From: Norana najaformis
Lineage: Eukaryota; Annelida; Clitellata; Crassiclitellata; Hormogastridae
Assembly (NCBI GenBank): GCA_964023275.1
Contig: OZ029916.1
Span: 29,789,087-29,853,086 of the forward strand
Reading direction: 5' to 3'
Length of the DNA stretch: 64,000 nucleotides
Shown: positions 41,133 through 53,900 of the stretch, in pieces
Numbering within the stretch: the stretch's first letter is position 1
Layout of the letters: the number at the start of each line of letters is the position of its first letter
Made by a program: the position numbers and the translations under genes
Notes under the pieces: model-generated
The model's database searches: none
Seen by the model: the letters and a program-made list of their open reading frames with translations, nothing else
Told to the model about the DNA's origin: nothing

Positions 41133-41345
41133 CAGGGTTCGAATCCCGGTGGGTCATTTGAAATTAACAGCTTGTCGTCAAGCCTCATAATCCGATAGAT
41201 TTGCTGTTGTTAGGTTGCTGTTGTCATGCTTGTGCCTCATCCAACAGATAATTCAACCCTCCAACAACCCATCTGAAGCTCACAGTTGAAAAGGAGTGCA
41301 ATACAGGGGCAATCACCTTGTCTTACTTAGCCTCATATTTATCTG
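41133..41345 (+). mobile_element. tRNA-derived SINE, family C, copy 1
   Basis: B-box GGGTTCGAATCCCGGTGGG, then TTGCTGTTGTCATGCTTGTG, CTCATCCAACAGATAATTCA, CCATCTGAAGC and an end with CAATCACCTTGTCTTAC. Matches 45818-45960 and 55863-56075 in the same order. Confidence 0.6.
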
Positions 41346-42224
41346 CATCATCTTTGTCGTCGTCGTCATCGTCGTCATCATCATAATAATTTCCTGATGG
41401 CAGCCTTAGGTGGCGATGCGTGCGAATGCATGAGCTCTATTCTATTCGGTCGTCTGTCAGTTCCAATGCCCTGGTCGTTTGTTCTCCAATAATCCTATTA
41501 TGTGTCTTAGTTTACAAGTCTATCCAGTGTATTCGCGGTCTTCCTTTGTTTCTCTGTCCCTCGAAAGTCTCCTAAGCGCCCAAAAACAGCTGTGAACAGG
41601 TGTTCAACATTGCTAAGAAAAAATGTAATCGATCACATGTAGATTCCAGATTAGCAGTTCATATCTAATCTCTTTATCGCGATCTGAGATCAGATATTGC
41701 AGAATAAATTATCTACGAAGCTAACAATCCAAAGCACATACTTCGTTCAGTCAGAACTGTTAATCGTCATTTACATACTTTGAAACTGAGCAATAATTTC
41801 TCAGGCAATAAACCAAATGCAATTTGTTAATAGTTGACGAAATGGCTGCCGACTGCTACTGCAACTCAACATTTCACTCTTGCGTCTCAAGTTCGAATCC
41901 CGTGTGAAATTTTGAAAATCTTTGTAACACGTAACCTGCGCGAAAAGGTTGCCCAGTTGTTGCATTGATTTTATCTTGTATTCCAAGGCCTTTCTGTGTG
42001 CAGTGGTAGTCTATTTGGACAATGAAAACCCTGAAATATACGGCTGTGGGGATATTCAATTTCCTAAAAATGGTTATATTATAACTCGGTTCTCAAGTGT
42101 TTAGCCAATACTATTTTACATTTGCGGGATTTATTGTGTGATAAATTTTACAATAAAAATTCTTAGCGTTTCTCCCTTTAGTTAAAGACAGCTTCGAAAG
42201 ATCTCTCACCACTGCGAAACTATT

Positions 42225-42610
42225 TACTGTTACCTCATCCAGTATTAAATGAGCAATTACTCTACCCTACCCTACCTTATCAAACCATGCCCCATCCTGC
42301 TTTACCCTAACTCCTATCTTCTTACCTTACCCTAAACCTTACCTTACCCTAGCTTACCTGACCTAACCTTACTGTTCCTTACATTACCGTATCTTACGTT
42401 ACATCTTACCTTACCCTATCTTTCTGTAACTTACTTTACCGTATACCTTACCTGTCGTTGGGCCTCTAGGACCTCAGTTGATTCTGCTCAAATGACTGTG
42501 ATAATGGAATGCGGCTATGCTTAGAAGCGTCCATTGATTCGTGCCTTACAATATACGATGACGGCGCTATAGAAGTCTCCAGTTTAGATAGGAAATTAGT
42601 ACCTCACCTT
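42225..42610 (+). repeat. Degenerate TTACC repeat and retroposon 3' end
   Basis: ATGAGCAATTACTCTACC opens a run of CTTACC/CCCTA units (42255-42450), the tail style of family C SINEs. A second element ends at 42535-42590 with GTCCATTGATTCGTGCC and GACGGCGCTATAGAAGTC. Not telomeric: the units are too irregular. Confidence 0.6.
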
Positions 42611-43555
42611 ATCTTACCCTACCGTACCTTGGGTTAAGCGTACTTTAATCTACTTGACATCCTTCAAGGGCGGTACCTGTGGGGGTCAATTCGACCACGG
42701 CCCTGCATTTGGTTTACCGCAAAGGGAATGCTGTTGAGTTGGCCCTCAAACTGATTTGCGTGAGAGCTGCTCAAAGAATTATTGTAGTAAAACCGAACAC
42801 AATAGAACTGTGACAGAAACAAAGCTGAAAACAGAAAAGTTGAATATGAAAATATGTGAACGAAATCGACAAAACAAAAATTAAATGAGACGGGAAAGAG
42901 CCAGAGAAACTTAGGATTAAGTCTTTCATATCCACGTGGTGGAGGCGCTCAGACTCTTCTTAGACCCTTGAGCCGCTAATGGACGCATCCCAAGGTCCTC
43001 GACACGAGGCCAGGGCACCCACCGCAAAACAACGGCGGCCGCAATATGCAAATGACCAAAAACGTCATAAGAAATTTTGGACAGTTGAAAACCTGTCACA
43101 AAAGTCTTGATGACTCAAAAAGTATCCTCAAAAATCTTCAAGACTTGATATTGCCTCGTCGAAAGTCGCAATGATTAAAAGTGACTAAATAGTTTCACCT
43201 AACAGCACCTCGCATCGTACGACTAGCTCATCTGCAGCAGCCGCATTTTCAGCATCATCGCAATCGTCGTTGTCATTATCATCGCGATGATCTTCGTCTC
43301 TTTTATCACAAATATCTCAATTATCGTCGTTATCATCACCGCTGTCATCGTAGGTGTCACCTACATTATCGTCATAGATCTAATTTTGATAAGATTTGTT
43401 AGATAAAATTGCAAAGCCGACAGAGAGACGAACAGACACACAGACAGATATAAAAGAACAGACTATTAACCGATCCCAAAAGTTGACAGAGTGGACGAAA
43501 TGTTACCGTAGTCCAGAAGTAATAGGGTGAAACTGGAAACTACTGACAGAGTACC

Positions 43556-44856
43556 TGTCTGAATTTCGCCTCCATCGTTTTCAGTCTGCCAACAGACGCG
43601 GCCACTCCACCGAAACTGCGCTTCTTGAAGTCTTCTCCGATGTGGTCGGTGTCATCGATTCAAGCCAGCTAGCGCTTCTGTCGTTCTTTGATATGTCTGC
43701 TGCATTTGATACAGTCGACCACAACATCCTATTTTAGCAAGTTCGTTTGGAGTCAAGGAAATTCACTTAATTGGCCTGATTTTTACGCAAAAGCGAGCCC
43801 GCAAAATGCCCAGTTGACAGGGGAGGCGACGTCACATAGGCTGGTCATTTGTGGTGTACCACAAGGATCAGTGCTTAACCCCCTCCTCTTTGAATTATAT
43901 AAGGCTGATGTGGAGAGGATTATACAGGCACATGGTCTCCTTCGCCTCTGCTATAAGGACGATACAAACTTTACTTCTTCTTTGAGCCATCACAAACCAT
44001 TCAGCTGAAACAGACAGTGCTGCTGTGCATAGGAGGCACTGAAGAGTGATGGCGTTTAACCGTTTCAGACTCAATCCATCACAGTCTGAGTTCCTATGGT
44101 GCACCCACCACTGGCGTCGCCATCTACTCGATGGCAGTATCCTTGCCTTCAATGATGCAGAAGTTCGATCAGCTGACACCATCCGCAACCTCGGAGTCCA
44201 CTTTGACAGCTGTATGACACGTCGGCCCATGTAAGGCAACTCGCTTGAGGTTGGTTCTACCAAATGCGTCGAATCACAACCATCCACAGATTCATTCCTA
44301 CCTCAATCGCAGTCACCTGGGTGAACAGCTTTGTAGGGATGATTATTGCAAGGACCTACTGGCGGATCTTCTAGAACAGATACAGTCGGTGCAAAGCTCT
44401 GCTGGCCGTCTCATCTATGGCTGGACACCACCCTATTATGATCACTGACCTGCTGAACGACAACCTACACTGGTTGCGTGTTGCTCAACGGATCATCTAC
44501 AAACTGTGCCTGATCCCTTCAAGGCTCTGAATGTCCTCCTTATTCTGAACTATGTTTCTGCCTTCTGCATTCGAGTAGCAGACAGCCAGAACAGACGACG
44601 GCTGCGGTAATCATCAAGGAATCAAATGCATGTCCCGCGATCTGCCACGAGGTTCGACGAATGTTCCTTCTCTGTCGATGGACCCACTGCATGGAACAGT
44701 CTTCCTGACTTTGTGAAGAATGCACCATCTCTGCAGATACATTCAATTCACGGCGCAAGATCTGTCTTTTTAAAACATCGTATGACTATCATTGATTTTA
44801 ACTCATGTGCAGCGCCTTTTTTGGTCTTTGCCATTCTACGGCACCACATAAATCGT

Positions 44857-44891
<35 letters not shown>

Positions 44892-44910
44892 AATTATTAC
44901 GATTACTATT
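43556..44910 (+). mobile_element. LINE reverse transcriptase remnant with ATC tail
   Basis: Frames in order: RRGHSTETALLEVFSDVV, LLSFFDMSAAFDTVDHNIL (motif A, FDxSxAFD), an intact GVPQGSVLNPLLFELY (motif B), LLRLCYKDDTNF (motif C, Lys in place of the usual Ala of YADD), later SVDGPTAWNSLPDFVKN and a short C-terminus. It ends in an ATC repeat (44855-44893). Several frameshifts and stops, so inactive. Resembles CR1/L2-type elements from recalled motifs. Confidence 0.88.
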
Positions 44911-45059
44911 ATTGATAGAATCGAATGATAAACAGATAAACTACAGATTCTTTCTTGAATCGCGAAACTACGCCATGTGCACCTGTTTTGAACCAGAACG
45001 TTGCTGCATTTGTATAGCGCCACTTCATCTGTTGATTCTATATTATATAAGAGTATGAT

Positions 45060-45270
45060 ATCCGTTCGGCCTGTGAGGATCCGCTAGGTAGAGCCCGGCC
45101 GGACAGGTCTGATGGATGACGCAGATGACGACTTATGACGACACACGTGACAGATGATTGACAAATGACGAAGCCCCTGGAATTTGCATTGGTCCATTTG
45201 ATTGACAGGCAGGCAGTGACGCGCGCTGCCAGATAATTGCTTTCGAAACGACTGTCTCCGGACCCCGCAA
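45060..45270. promoter_or_regulatory. Candidate Hox1 intronic enhancer with Hox/PBC/MEIS-like sites
   Basis: Repeat-poor block between microsatellites. Contains TGATGGATGA at 45110-45119 (nine of ten bases of the Hox1/PBC site TGATGGATGG known from vertebrate Hoxb1 and labial enhancers), TGACAG (45148-45153, a MEIS/PREP core), TGATTGACAA (45155-45164) and TGATTGACAG (45199-45208, exact PBC/MEIS site). Function is inferred from the site types and location. Confidence 0.4.
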
Positions 45271-45299
45271 TCACTCAGAACCATAATGTGGTCATCGCA

Positions 45300-45600
45300 T
45301 TGCAGACAGACAGGCTGACGGACAGACAGACAGACACATACACATATATCCACACATGCACACAAACACGGATACACACAGACACGTACATACACACACA
45401 AACATACATGCAGAAAGACATACTCACACACAGACCCATCGAAGACACGCACGCCTCCCACCTCTCAGAACCTCAACGTTGTCATCGCAATAAAACATAC
45501 GGACAGATATACATACGCAGACACACATGCACACATATACAGACACAAAGAGACAGACACGCAGACAGACAGACATAAACAGACATGTGGCAAAGTAACA
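45300..45600. repeat. ACAC/ACAG-rich sequence with a duplicated segment
   Basis: Two diverged copies of CACTCAGAACCATAATG-like sequence with GGTCATCGCA (45275 and 45462) each precede ACAG/CACA repeats. Open frames on both strands here follow the repeats. Confidence 0.6.
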
Positions 45601-45817
45601 GCGACTCACGAATCAGCGTTTAACTGTTGCTGTAAATCTGTGACGGTCTGTGAAAATTTGCCAGCGGAAGCCTCTTCCAATCCGTTTAGCATTTTTTTGA
45701 TGAACTGAAATTCTTCCGGATTTCTAGTGGATCTCTTCTGTTGAGTAAACAGCGTATCTGGAGTAGCAATAGATGACCCCATTACATTTCTAAACCTCCG
45801 TTAAGAGCGGCTAGCAA

Positions 45818-46110
45818 AGGTAGCCCGGTTGTCAGATTGCTATTATCGTGTCTGCGCTTAAGCCAAAATAGCATTTAACCCACTTCAGAACCCCAGTGAG
45901 GACTAATGTACATGGAAGCGTGTAATAAATGAGCGATTACTTTATCTTACCTTACCCCACCCCACCTTAACTTATCTTACGTAAAACACCAGACTTACAT
46001 TACAAGATAGATCTTGCTGTCCTCTTACTTTACGTAACTTTCTATGATCATGCTTTACAACTACATACCACATCATGTTACATTATAACTTACCTTACCT
46101 CACCTGTCCC
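45818..46110 (+). mobile_element. SINE family C, copy 2, with TTACC tail
   Basis: CGGTTGTCAGATTGCTATTA, GTGTCTGCGCTTAAGCC, TTTAACCCACTTCAGAACC and AATAAATGAGCGATTACTTT, followed by a TTACC-rich tail to about 46110. Confidence 0.55.
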
Positions 46111-46615
46111 AAGTCAGGCACTTACAAAGGTAAAACCTTCTTCTCCATAAACTCTGCCGCTGCCATCCTCGGTTTGTGCCAGTTTCAAGCCTGGATAAAG
46201 GAGGAGGAGGAGGGCGAAGCTAATCATGTTCGTTATGACACAGCGTCGTTAAACAGAAGCCGCTGCTACTTATGTCCATCGGTTCATCGTCCGTTGGTAT
46301 CGATCTCTCGCTCCGATGGCTTCTGTTCTGTGCAACGGTATGACCTGCAGACAATGAGGCCCTCTATTGAATAAAATAGAAAACGTCAATAATACAATGT
46401 CGACCTCTAGCGAATACCAAAGGAGTCACCAAAAGCGTCGCACACTAACCTATTAAAATCACAATTTTTTTAAAAGCTTCGGGTCTTATAAAAGACTCTG
46501 GAGAAATTAATTAATTAATAATTTGTATCCCTCCGATGTCTAATGTACAAAGCATCAACCAACGGTGCACCAAAACCAAGCCTCGATCAGATGAATATCC
46601 AGTAGATATCAAACT

Positions 46616-46811
46616 CGGTGATGTAGTGGTATGGTCGATGCCTCGTAGCAGAAGGGGCGCGGGTTCGAATCTACCTCGATCCACTGCAGCGTAGCGACCT
46701 TGGACAAGTTGCTCAACCACAATTGTATGTGAGGAAGGCAACGGGAAACCACCTCACTCATCTCATCCCCGGGTGGCATAATGCCAATGGACCTGCCTTC
46801 GGGCAGAGAAC

Positions 46812-46859
<48 letters not shown>
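46616..46859 (+). mobile_element. tRNA-derived SINE with ATC tail
   Basis: Head CGGTGATGTAGTGGTATGG (A-box), GGCGCGGGTTCGAATCTACC (B-box), GACCTTGGACAAGTTGCTCA, AAGGCAACGGGAAACCACC and CCCGGGTGGCATAATGCC. It ends in a 49-bp ATC repeat, as does the LINE at 43556-44910. Confidence 0.8.
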
Positions 46860-46861
<2 letters not shown>

Positions 46862-47334
46862 CTACAGTACTATGACAAAGATTCAGACTATGGTGGACAA
46901 GCCATTTTAAAAAGTAATTTTTAAGTGGAGAACGAAATGACACAAGAGACAGCAGAACTAGCCGACACAGAAATTCCGGAATCTAGGCCCATCAACCGAG
47001 AAAGCCCCTTCGCCAAGAACAGTTCTAGTCTTAAGTATCAACAGTCGGATGACTTAGTTGAATAACAATTAGTCTGTGGAATAAGGATTGATTTAAGTAT
47101 TGAAGTATTGTGGTTGGCCAGAGTTCAATATTTTATAAACTATTAGCCCAATTTGAAACAAATCCTTTTCGCAAAGATGTAAGTACAAGGATCATCAACT
47201 GATATATTGACATGTTAGTTATAGCTCTAGCCAGAGTTTTAAACTCTTTGGAGTTTCAGCATGTTTGACTCGAAGAAGAGCAGTCGCTTAATCGACCAAG
47301 AGACAGCATGGTACGACTTGTTAGCAAAATCATT

Positions 47335-47560
47335 TTTCTTGGTCTCTGCACATGACAGCGGGTGGTCACTCACCTCACTGGACGTCTGATCTTTCCATCG
47401 ATAGTGTACAGTCAACGTATTCATTTTTAGTTGATTTTGATAAGAGGTCCTATAGTGGAACAAATTTCGAAATATGTGTATGTCTTGGCGAGGATTTGTA
47501 AACCTGACCGCTCGGTTAACAGTCCAGCATGCTAATAAATGCACTGTCATAATATCTAGT
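47335..47560 (-). mobile_element. SINE family A, diverged copy
   Basis: On the - strand: GCATTTATTAGCATGCTGG, AACCGAGCGGTCAGG, TTGACTGTACACTATCGATG and CACCCGCTGTCATGTGCAGAGACCA-like sequence (given in part) in the order of family A. More diverged than the others. Confidence 0.5.
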
Positions 47561-48396
47561 CCCTGAAGCTCAGTCAAGTTGTAAACTACAAACATCGAAA
47601 CTACTTGGCTGAACATTCATGCATTCCCCAATAAAAATCTCTGAAAAGTATTCAGCGTATAATTCCTTCTTTCGCCTGCGACGGCCGTTTGACGTCAACC
47701 TTACCTGACCTGACCTTGAACGGGATAAGGTACTCTTTCTAACTATTCAATATTATAAACTGCATTTGCACGCCTACAGCAGCTATAACAGCTAACTCAG
47801 CTAACTCTAATAGCTAGAAAAAGGTATAACAAGCTGAAGTTGTGTCGTCGTCGTCCTCCTACTCCTCTTCCTTCCTCTAACTTCCTCCTCCTCCTCCTAC
47901 TCCTTCCTCCTCCTGTTCTCTCTCCTCCTCCTCCTCCTTCACGTCATCATCATCAGCAGCACTGTTACAAAGCACAATCTTCACGGCAGTTTCAGGTGAA
48001 ATATAGTATAAAAATATTGCTGCTAATCTAATCTAATCTAAGAACTTTTATAGCGCCACGATAATAATGCTCAAGGCATCGGTTGATGTCGGTTACTAAG
48101 GAAAATCGTGGTGTAAGCAAAATTACGGGGTGAGTCCGGTCCAAAGCCGCGCAGAGGGTCGAAGAAGACAGAGAAACAGCCTACGGAGTGAATGAGTCCA
48201 GAAGGAGACGAGTTATTGAGCCAGTTGATAGTAGACAGCTGAGATTTGAGGGCAAAAACAGACTCTGGAGAGCGAACGTTTGCGGTCAGGAGTTCCAGAG
48301 TCTAGGACCAGTGACAGAAAAAGTCACTTCTGCCGAAAGCAGCACAGAATGAAGACAGTGAGGTTGGCTGAAATGTAGAGCCTTGTACATGATTAG

Positions 48397-48535
48397 AATC
48401 GTAATTGTGGTCTCGAGATTTCTACAGCGCCCAACGAAAGCCACGTCACGGGGACCAGCTTATTCACAGGCGCTCAGTCAAAACAAAATCGATAGGCAAA
48501 AGGAGTTTGGTTCCATGTCAAGATCCAAAAGTCAG
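48397..48535 (-). repeat. Dispersed repeat, copy 1
   Basis: Read on +: TCTCGAGATTTCTACAGCGCC, CACGTCACGGGGACCAGCTT and CAGTCAAAACAAAATCGATAGG. The same order with small changes occurs at 53768-53900. The CAGCGCC end with CGTAAT repeats places it as the 3' end of a - strand retroposon. Confidence 0.75.
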
Positions 48536-49413
48536 GCAGAGTCAGCGTGGCGGCTGTGGTGGGTGATGTTTGGGATTGGAGCGGAAAGAGAGATAAGAAG
48601 AGGAGTCAGGTTAGGTTCTGTGAAAGAGGAGTGTTTTCAGTTTTGAGCGAAAGGCCAATGCAGAACTTGCAAGCGGTGGAGTAGAGGTGAGTTTCTATGA
48701 TGGGCCAGATAACTTAGAAAACAGGCGGCAGCCGAATATGGACACCGAACTCGCTTTGCGGAGATATTCGGTCGTAGAAATCTAATTACATACCCAATAT
48801 GTCATAAAAAATTGTTGGACATCAATTTTTCTTTTTAAAAAACTGCATTCCGCAAATGGGGCGTTAAAGGAATTACTGGGCCAGCCCAGCGCAGGTGTCG
48901 GCATCTGGCGAACACTTGCAAATCATAACCCTCAAGTGAGCACGTCGAAACCACATCACCGAGTTATTCGACTTATAAGCGTCCTCTGGCGACTGAAAAC
49001 GCATGGTTGTTACTGCGGCACATTTCGCAGCAGTCTATTGAAGAGGTGTTCTGAGACATAAATTGCTTCCAAAACTGCACAAAGCTAAAAGTTATTTCTT
49101 TCGGAAAGTGACAGGACATAACATTAATCAATTTGGCCCATCGAAGTAAGAGTTTGTTTTTCACATGGCATCTCGGAATCATCCCTCTGACTTGATGCAG
49201 CTCTCATGAATAAGCTGGTGCCCTGCGTTTGAATTTTGGGCAGCGCTTTAGAAATTTTCTAATTTGTGATTAGAATTGCATTTCTGAGTACCAGCAGAGG
49301 GGCTACACAACAGCGACTATTTTACAACATTTCAGCACTACAGCACGTTGTTGCTGTGCAAGGTAAAGTACGATGGACCTCAAGGGCGTGGATCAATCGC
49401 CCTCAAAGTACTA

Positions 49414-49603
49414 TGGGGACACGGTAGCATATTGGATAGAGCGCTCGGCTTGTAACGCGGAGAGTACGGGTTCGAGCCTCCTCTGAGACGATTACTGTGT
49501 AGGGACCTTGAGAAAGTCCTTCTTTCACAATTGCTCGGCGCCGTCGATTGATGCTAGGCCATTAGAAAGTGGCGACTAATAAATGCAGAAATAATAATAA
49601 TAT
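49414..49603 (+). mobile_element. tRNA-derived SINE, family B, copy 2
   Basis: GACACGGTAGCATATTGG with ATAGAGCG (A-box), GTACGGGTTCGAGCCTCC (B-box), AGGGACCTTGAGAAAGTCC, CGTCGATTGATGCTAGGCC, GTGGCGACTAATAAATGC and a short ATA tail. Aligns over its full length with 15765-15999. Confidence 0.85.
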
Positions 49604-50361
49604 ATCTAGTATGGGCTGCACTAGCGACGTATACAATTCATTGTTGTACGAGTATTCCCTAGAGGGCTGTAGTGGCAAAGGGTGGCGCGTTTGTACCATA
49701 TTTGAGGCGCACAAGGGCGTTATACATATTTATGTTTACATTGCGTATACGTGTATCTGTAGATGTGTGCAGTCTCGTACCAAGAGAATTCAAGAGCATC
49801 TCTTATTCGGCATCCTATACGTCAGAAACAGCAGCCTGTGCATAACCTGTGTAGGCCTATAGGCCTAATTTAGGTTAATAATTCAGCGCAGATCTGTTGA
49901 CCTATATATACCATGTTATCGCTAAACCCCAAACCTCTTCACAATTTCATGCAATCTTTATTCTGTAGGAGCTGCTGTTTTTTTTTAAATCATGGTTATG
50001 GGACTGATCAGCCGATCTGTGGGAATTCTTGAAGCATTCCATCAACTCAGCCTTCCCTCCTTTCAGAATCACTGGATTGCTACTGTCGCATCCTTCGATT
50101 TCGTAACCACCCTTCTGATGAGCAGGGTGCGATTAGTAAGTAGGAGGGCAGCGGAAATTCGCTCACTGGTTCAGACCAATTCCCTGTGAAGATAACTTCT
50201 CCATATTTTCCCCTTCTGCTCATAGGTACTTTCTCTCACCCCACTCCTGCCAACCACAAATCGCAACCTGCTGATGAATTTTTATGCAGACTGAACATAT
50301 GTCCTCACCCTGTAGCATTTTCATTTTACATATTTATTGTTTCTGTGTTTTTCAAATGCAG

Positions 50362-50678
50362 GCAAGCCGCCAGACTACAGTTACATGGGTCACCAGTCTA
50401 ATCTCGGCCGGACGAACTTTACGAATAAACAGTTGACAGAACTGGAGAAGGAATTTCACTTCAACAAATACCTAACACGCGCCCGACGCATCGAAATCGC
50501 GGCCGCCCTCGGTCTGAACGAAACGCAGGTCAAGATCTGGTTCCAGAACCGTCGAATGAAGCAGAAAAAACGTGTCAAGGAAAACCAAATGGCCGCCGGC
50601 AGCGAAGCGTCGAACGAGATCTCACACAGCACGAACGAGAACTCTGCCGACGAATCGCCGCAGGCAGACGACGGCTAG
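50362..50678 (+). CDS. Hox1: Hox1/labial homeobox protein, exon 2 (homeodomain)
   Basis: Last coding exon, after acceptor TTTTCAAATGCAG at 50361, ending at TAG 50676-50678. The homeodomain is residues 296-355 and has the labial signature: [58 protein letters not shown]. Trp48, Phe49, Gln50 and Asn51 are intact. A tail of about 33 residues rich in Ser, Glu, Asn and Asp follows. The linker from hexapeptide to homeodomain is about 21 residues ([11 protein letters not shown] region), short as usual for this class. The upstream intron is 13,445 bp, large compared with the 3,029 bp Hox3 intron. A possible poly(A) signal AATAAA is at 51877-51882, 1.2 kb downstream; nearer ones were not seen. Confidence 0.96.
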
Positions 50679-53600
50679 ACGCCGATGACGTAATCGGCAG
50701 AAGGTTTCTACCAATAATAATATCCCAATACAATATTGCCTCATTTTGAGATATGACGTAATTGCAGATTTCTACAATGCATACGGATGCATCGTTACGT
50801 CATCTTCAGAGATGATGTACCCATAAGTTACATAAGAAATTTGTCATCTTTGGATGCATCGTGACGTCGTGTTGGCAGGTAACGTGATTACAATTACAAT
50901 TACAATTATAAGTTTACTATACACAGAAAGTAATCTTCGAGAATTAATTGCAAGTTTTAAGTAGGCCCTATTATAATGCTTACTATACGATCTGGATCCT
51001 CGGTTTTGCGCCAAGCAGCCGGAATCGATGAAAAGAAGGTTGTGAACTCACGTAATTTCCAATAGTCGTAACATCATCGCAACGTCTAAGCTCCATCCGT
51101 AAAACCTTGCGAATCATTATTTCTGCGTTGGCATGGCAACGTTTTCAAGCATGCTTATGCATGTGGTAATTGTTAACCTTGTATGCTAAGTCCATAAGGT
51201 GTACTATAAAGCCATTCCGGAATAAGCTCGAATAATGTGTACATCTGTGTATCCATTAACGAGCTTTTGTACATAATTTAATTTAATTATATTTACTGTT
51301 TATACGATTGGAAGAAATTTCCAAGCTGTGTCCAGTATGACTTCATTAATGACAGGGTTATCAGTTCATACTGATCATGTTTTTAAAACTAGTGAAAGCA
51401 TCGCAATATTATAGTAGCATAGTGCATTGTAACTCATTGAATTATCCTGTGTTAACCGACATCTGATGGCTACTTAGCCTTTGACGTCGACATTACCTTA
51501 TCTGGCGCAGTTTTAATGGCAACCCTGCTTGATCATCTTCATTGTAATTTAGTTGTAGTAATTTCTGTTTAACGACGCTGTGCCGTAACGAAAACGATTA
51601 GCGTCGCCTCCCCCCGTTGCCCAAGCTTGGGACTGGCATCACCCGAAAACAAGTGTCCGAGCTACTGCAATTCAGTTTCCTTTGATGACGTTTATTTAAC
51701 GACACCGTCATAACGAATTGATAGGCGTATTGTAATTGTATTGTCTACGTCAGCGGATTATAATATACTTTATTAATGAGGTGTTTACACTCCTAAAAGT
51801 CTGCCACCTGGCGATCGCATAGCAGTCTGCCATCTGGCGATTGAAAGCGAGAACATCTGCAAAATGACGACACAGCAATAAATGCGCATACGCTGTGACT
51901 ATTTGTTTTTAAAGACGCGCTTATGTCTAAGACGATGGGCGTCAAATGTTTGTCTATATAAAGTCGTCATGAATAGGCGCTATACAAGTAGTTTTTACGT
52001 TGATAGCTCATGTAACAGATCCATTATATAGCGCCTCTTTAAATCTTAAAGTTATCCACAAATTCTTCACGTTGATCACACTACTTAATTTCAGTTGATT
52101 AGAACTGAGTTGCCTGTCTGTGACGTCATAATGATGAGTCAGTGACGCAGTTATGTTCTGTCAGCTCACGAATACGCAGGGAGAGCGCTGTGCGCGTTTT
52201 TCCGGCCGCGCCAAATTATGGTATTATGAATGTATCAGTACTGCCAGAATGAAATGAATAGCGATTGACATGTTTATGATGCGCATTTCTTTAATTGTGT
52301 TCCACTGGTCCGAATTTTGTCAGTTCATGCTCGAAGCTGATGGCACATTTGCATTGACTAACACATTCCACTGTATCGCTATTGAATTTAACTTGTTATG
52401 GAATATACAATACACATACATATGTACGAGTACATATACATGTATGCCTAAACACACATGGGCGTCCGAAACAGTAGTGTAGGGGTAAACTGCATTCCCG
52501 TTGGTGGATTCAGAGGGCGTAATAGAAGTAGGGCCTACACCCCAACTTGGTTTTCCAAATACGCCCAGACTTCACTAAATACTTCACCCCCAACTTCAAA
52601 ATTCTGGATACGCCTCTGATTAATTAATGAAATGAATCTTTATAGTCTTCTTCAGATACCTAATAGAAGTGCATGCCCCGCACAGTTCTGGGTTTCTAGC
52701 AGTTTTGGAATGTGCGCAAAGGTTTGCAAAAATACAGAATAACTTAAAAGGTTTATTAACTTACGCAACTCTCCCTTCCTGGTAGGCCTAAATGAGGAAC
52801 TAGTTTTCATGGAAATAGCTTTACGGACGCCCATGCAGAGGCCCCTTGTGCGTACACGAAGATGTTGCCCGGTTTTAAGTATTGGTATATATCTTATTTG
52901 TGTCTGATTTCTTGTACGTTAGTTTGAAGCTGGAATATGAAATTTATGTAAATTTGTGTAAATTTATGTAGATTATTTTGTGCTGTTGAACTAAATCTTG
53001 CTACTCGCAAGACTGATAGGTTCAAGGGTTTTCCATACGTAAACCTGTACTAAGGCACATCGATAGAACTTGGGTTTATTGGTTTAACTGTCCTAAATGT
53101 TATTCATTTAGAAATGGTGTTCGAGTGGCTAACTAATTCTAGCACCAGATTTATGTATATTGTATCATAGCATTTATGTAGCGCCTTTCAACCACCTCTC
53201 AAATGCGTTTGCAAACATGGCTACCTAACCCACAGGTGCGACTTAGATGTAAATCGTGTAACTGTAGGCCTGTGTAAAGCATTTACGATGGACGATGAGG
53301 CCAATAAGAAAGCCAATATGAAGTCAGTGAGGCAACATAGGTCCTATCGGTATAAGACCGGCCAATACAAGGCCCTTAAGGGGGCCAATACAAGGCCCTT
53401 AAGGGGGCCAATACAAGGCCAGTTGAAACCATGACGTTCGTAAGCAAATATCTGTTTCAGCGCCTTCAGCATTTTTCGAGCTCGGTCAAAGGGTATAGTG
53501 TTTAAATCTAAGGGAGATCTCGTTATCAGTTTTTTCTCAGATCATATTTTTCAACGGACATTGACTGTTGGTCTAGTCAGGGTAAACAACAATACACGTC

Positions 53601-53767
53601 GTTACTATTTGTAAATAGATGAATTGAAAATAACAAATTGTTGAATGTTTGTTGATTTGTATATTCTGGATCCAGGTCTGTAGGCCCGCACCTGCTTTGT
53701 TTCGCAGTTTTGTAGCGCCACCGTATAGTTTACCCGTTGCATGTAGGCCTATGTATCGATACACTTA

Positions 53768-53900
53768 ATAATCGTAATCGTAATCTCGAGATTTCTACAG
53801 CGCTCAACAAAAGCTAAGTCACGGGAACCAGCTTATTCACAGGCGCTCAGTCAAAACAAAATCGATAGGCAAAAGGGTCAAGATCCAGGAGTCAGGCACT
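53768..53900 (-). repeat. Dispersed repeat, copy 2
   Basis: Same sequence as 48397-48535: AATCGTAATCGTAATCTCG, GATTTCTACAGCGCTCAAC, AAGTCACGGGAACCAGC and TCAAAACAAAATCGATAGGC. Copy 1 has extra bases after GGCAAAAGG. Confidence 0.75.

Larger units (their letters stand above)
46860..49413. other. Hox1 intron, repeats and unassigned sequence
   Basis: Apart from the SINE at 47335, holds TCC/TCT-rich sequence (47850-47950), a retroposon piece running from 48010 (TAATCTAATC tail, TTTTATAGCGCCACG) to about 48360 with GGAGTTCCAGAGTCTAGGAC, and a second piece at 48397-48660. Unique sequence otherwise. Confidence 0.5.
36917..50361 (+). other. Hox1 intron, 13.4 kb
   Basis: GT..AG intron that separates the two Hox1 exons. 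It starts with a degenerate motif array (36960-37480) and contains LINE remnants (39050-39480 on -, 43556-44910 on +), several SINEs (41133, 45818, 46616, 47335, 49414), retroposon 3' modules, microsatellites and a repeat-poor block at about 45060-45270 with Hox-cofactor-like sites. No additional open frame with gene-like features was seen. Confidence 0.85.

Noticed and set aside
41148..41168. Possible functional tRNA from a good B-box (GGTTCGAATCC)
   Set aside because: No matching acceptor stem or anticodon arm could be built; same SINE body follows as at other sites.
42255..42450. Interstitial telomere-like CCCTA repeats
   Set aside because: Units are irregular mixtures of TTACC and CCCTA and continue a SINE tail.
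46811..46859. Regular ATC units, and similar spaced repeats, as a CRISPR-like array
   Set aside because: Uninterrupted microsatellite at the end of a SINE; no spacers; animal genome.
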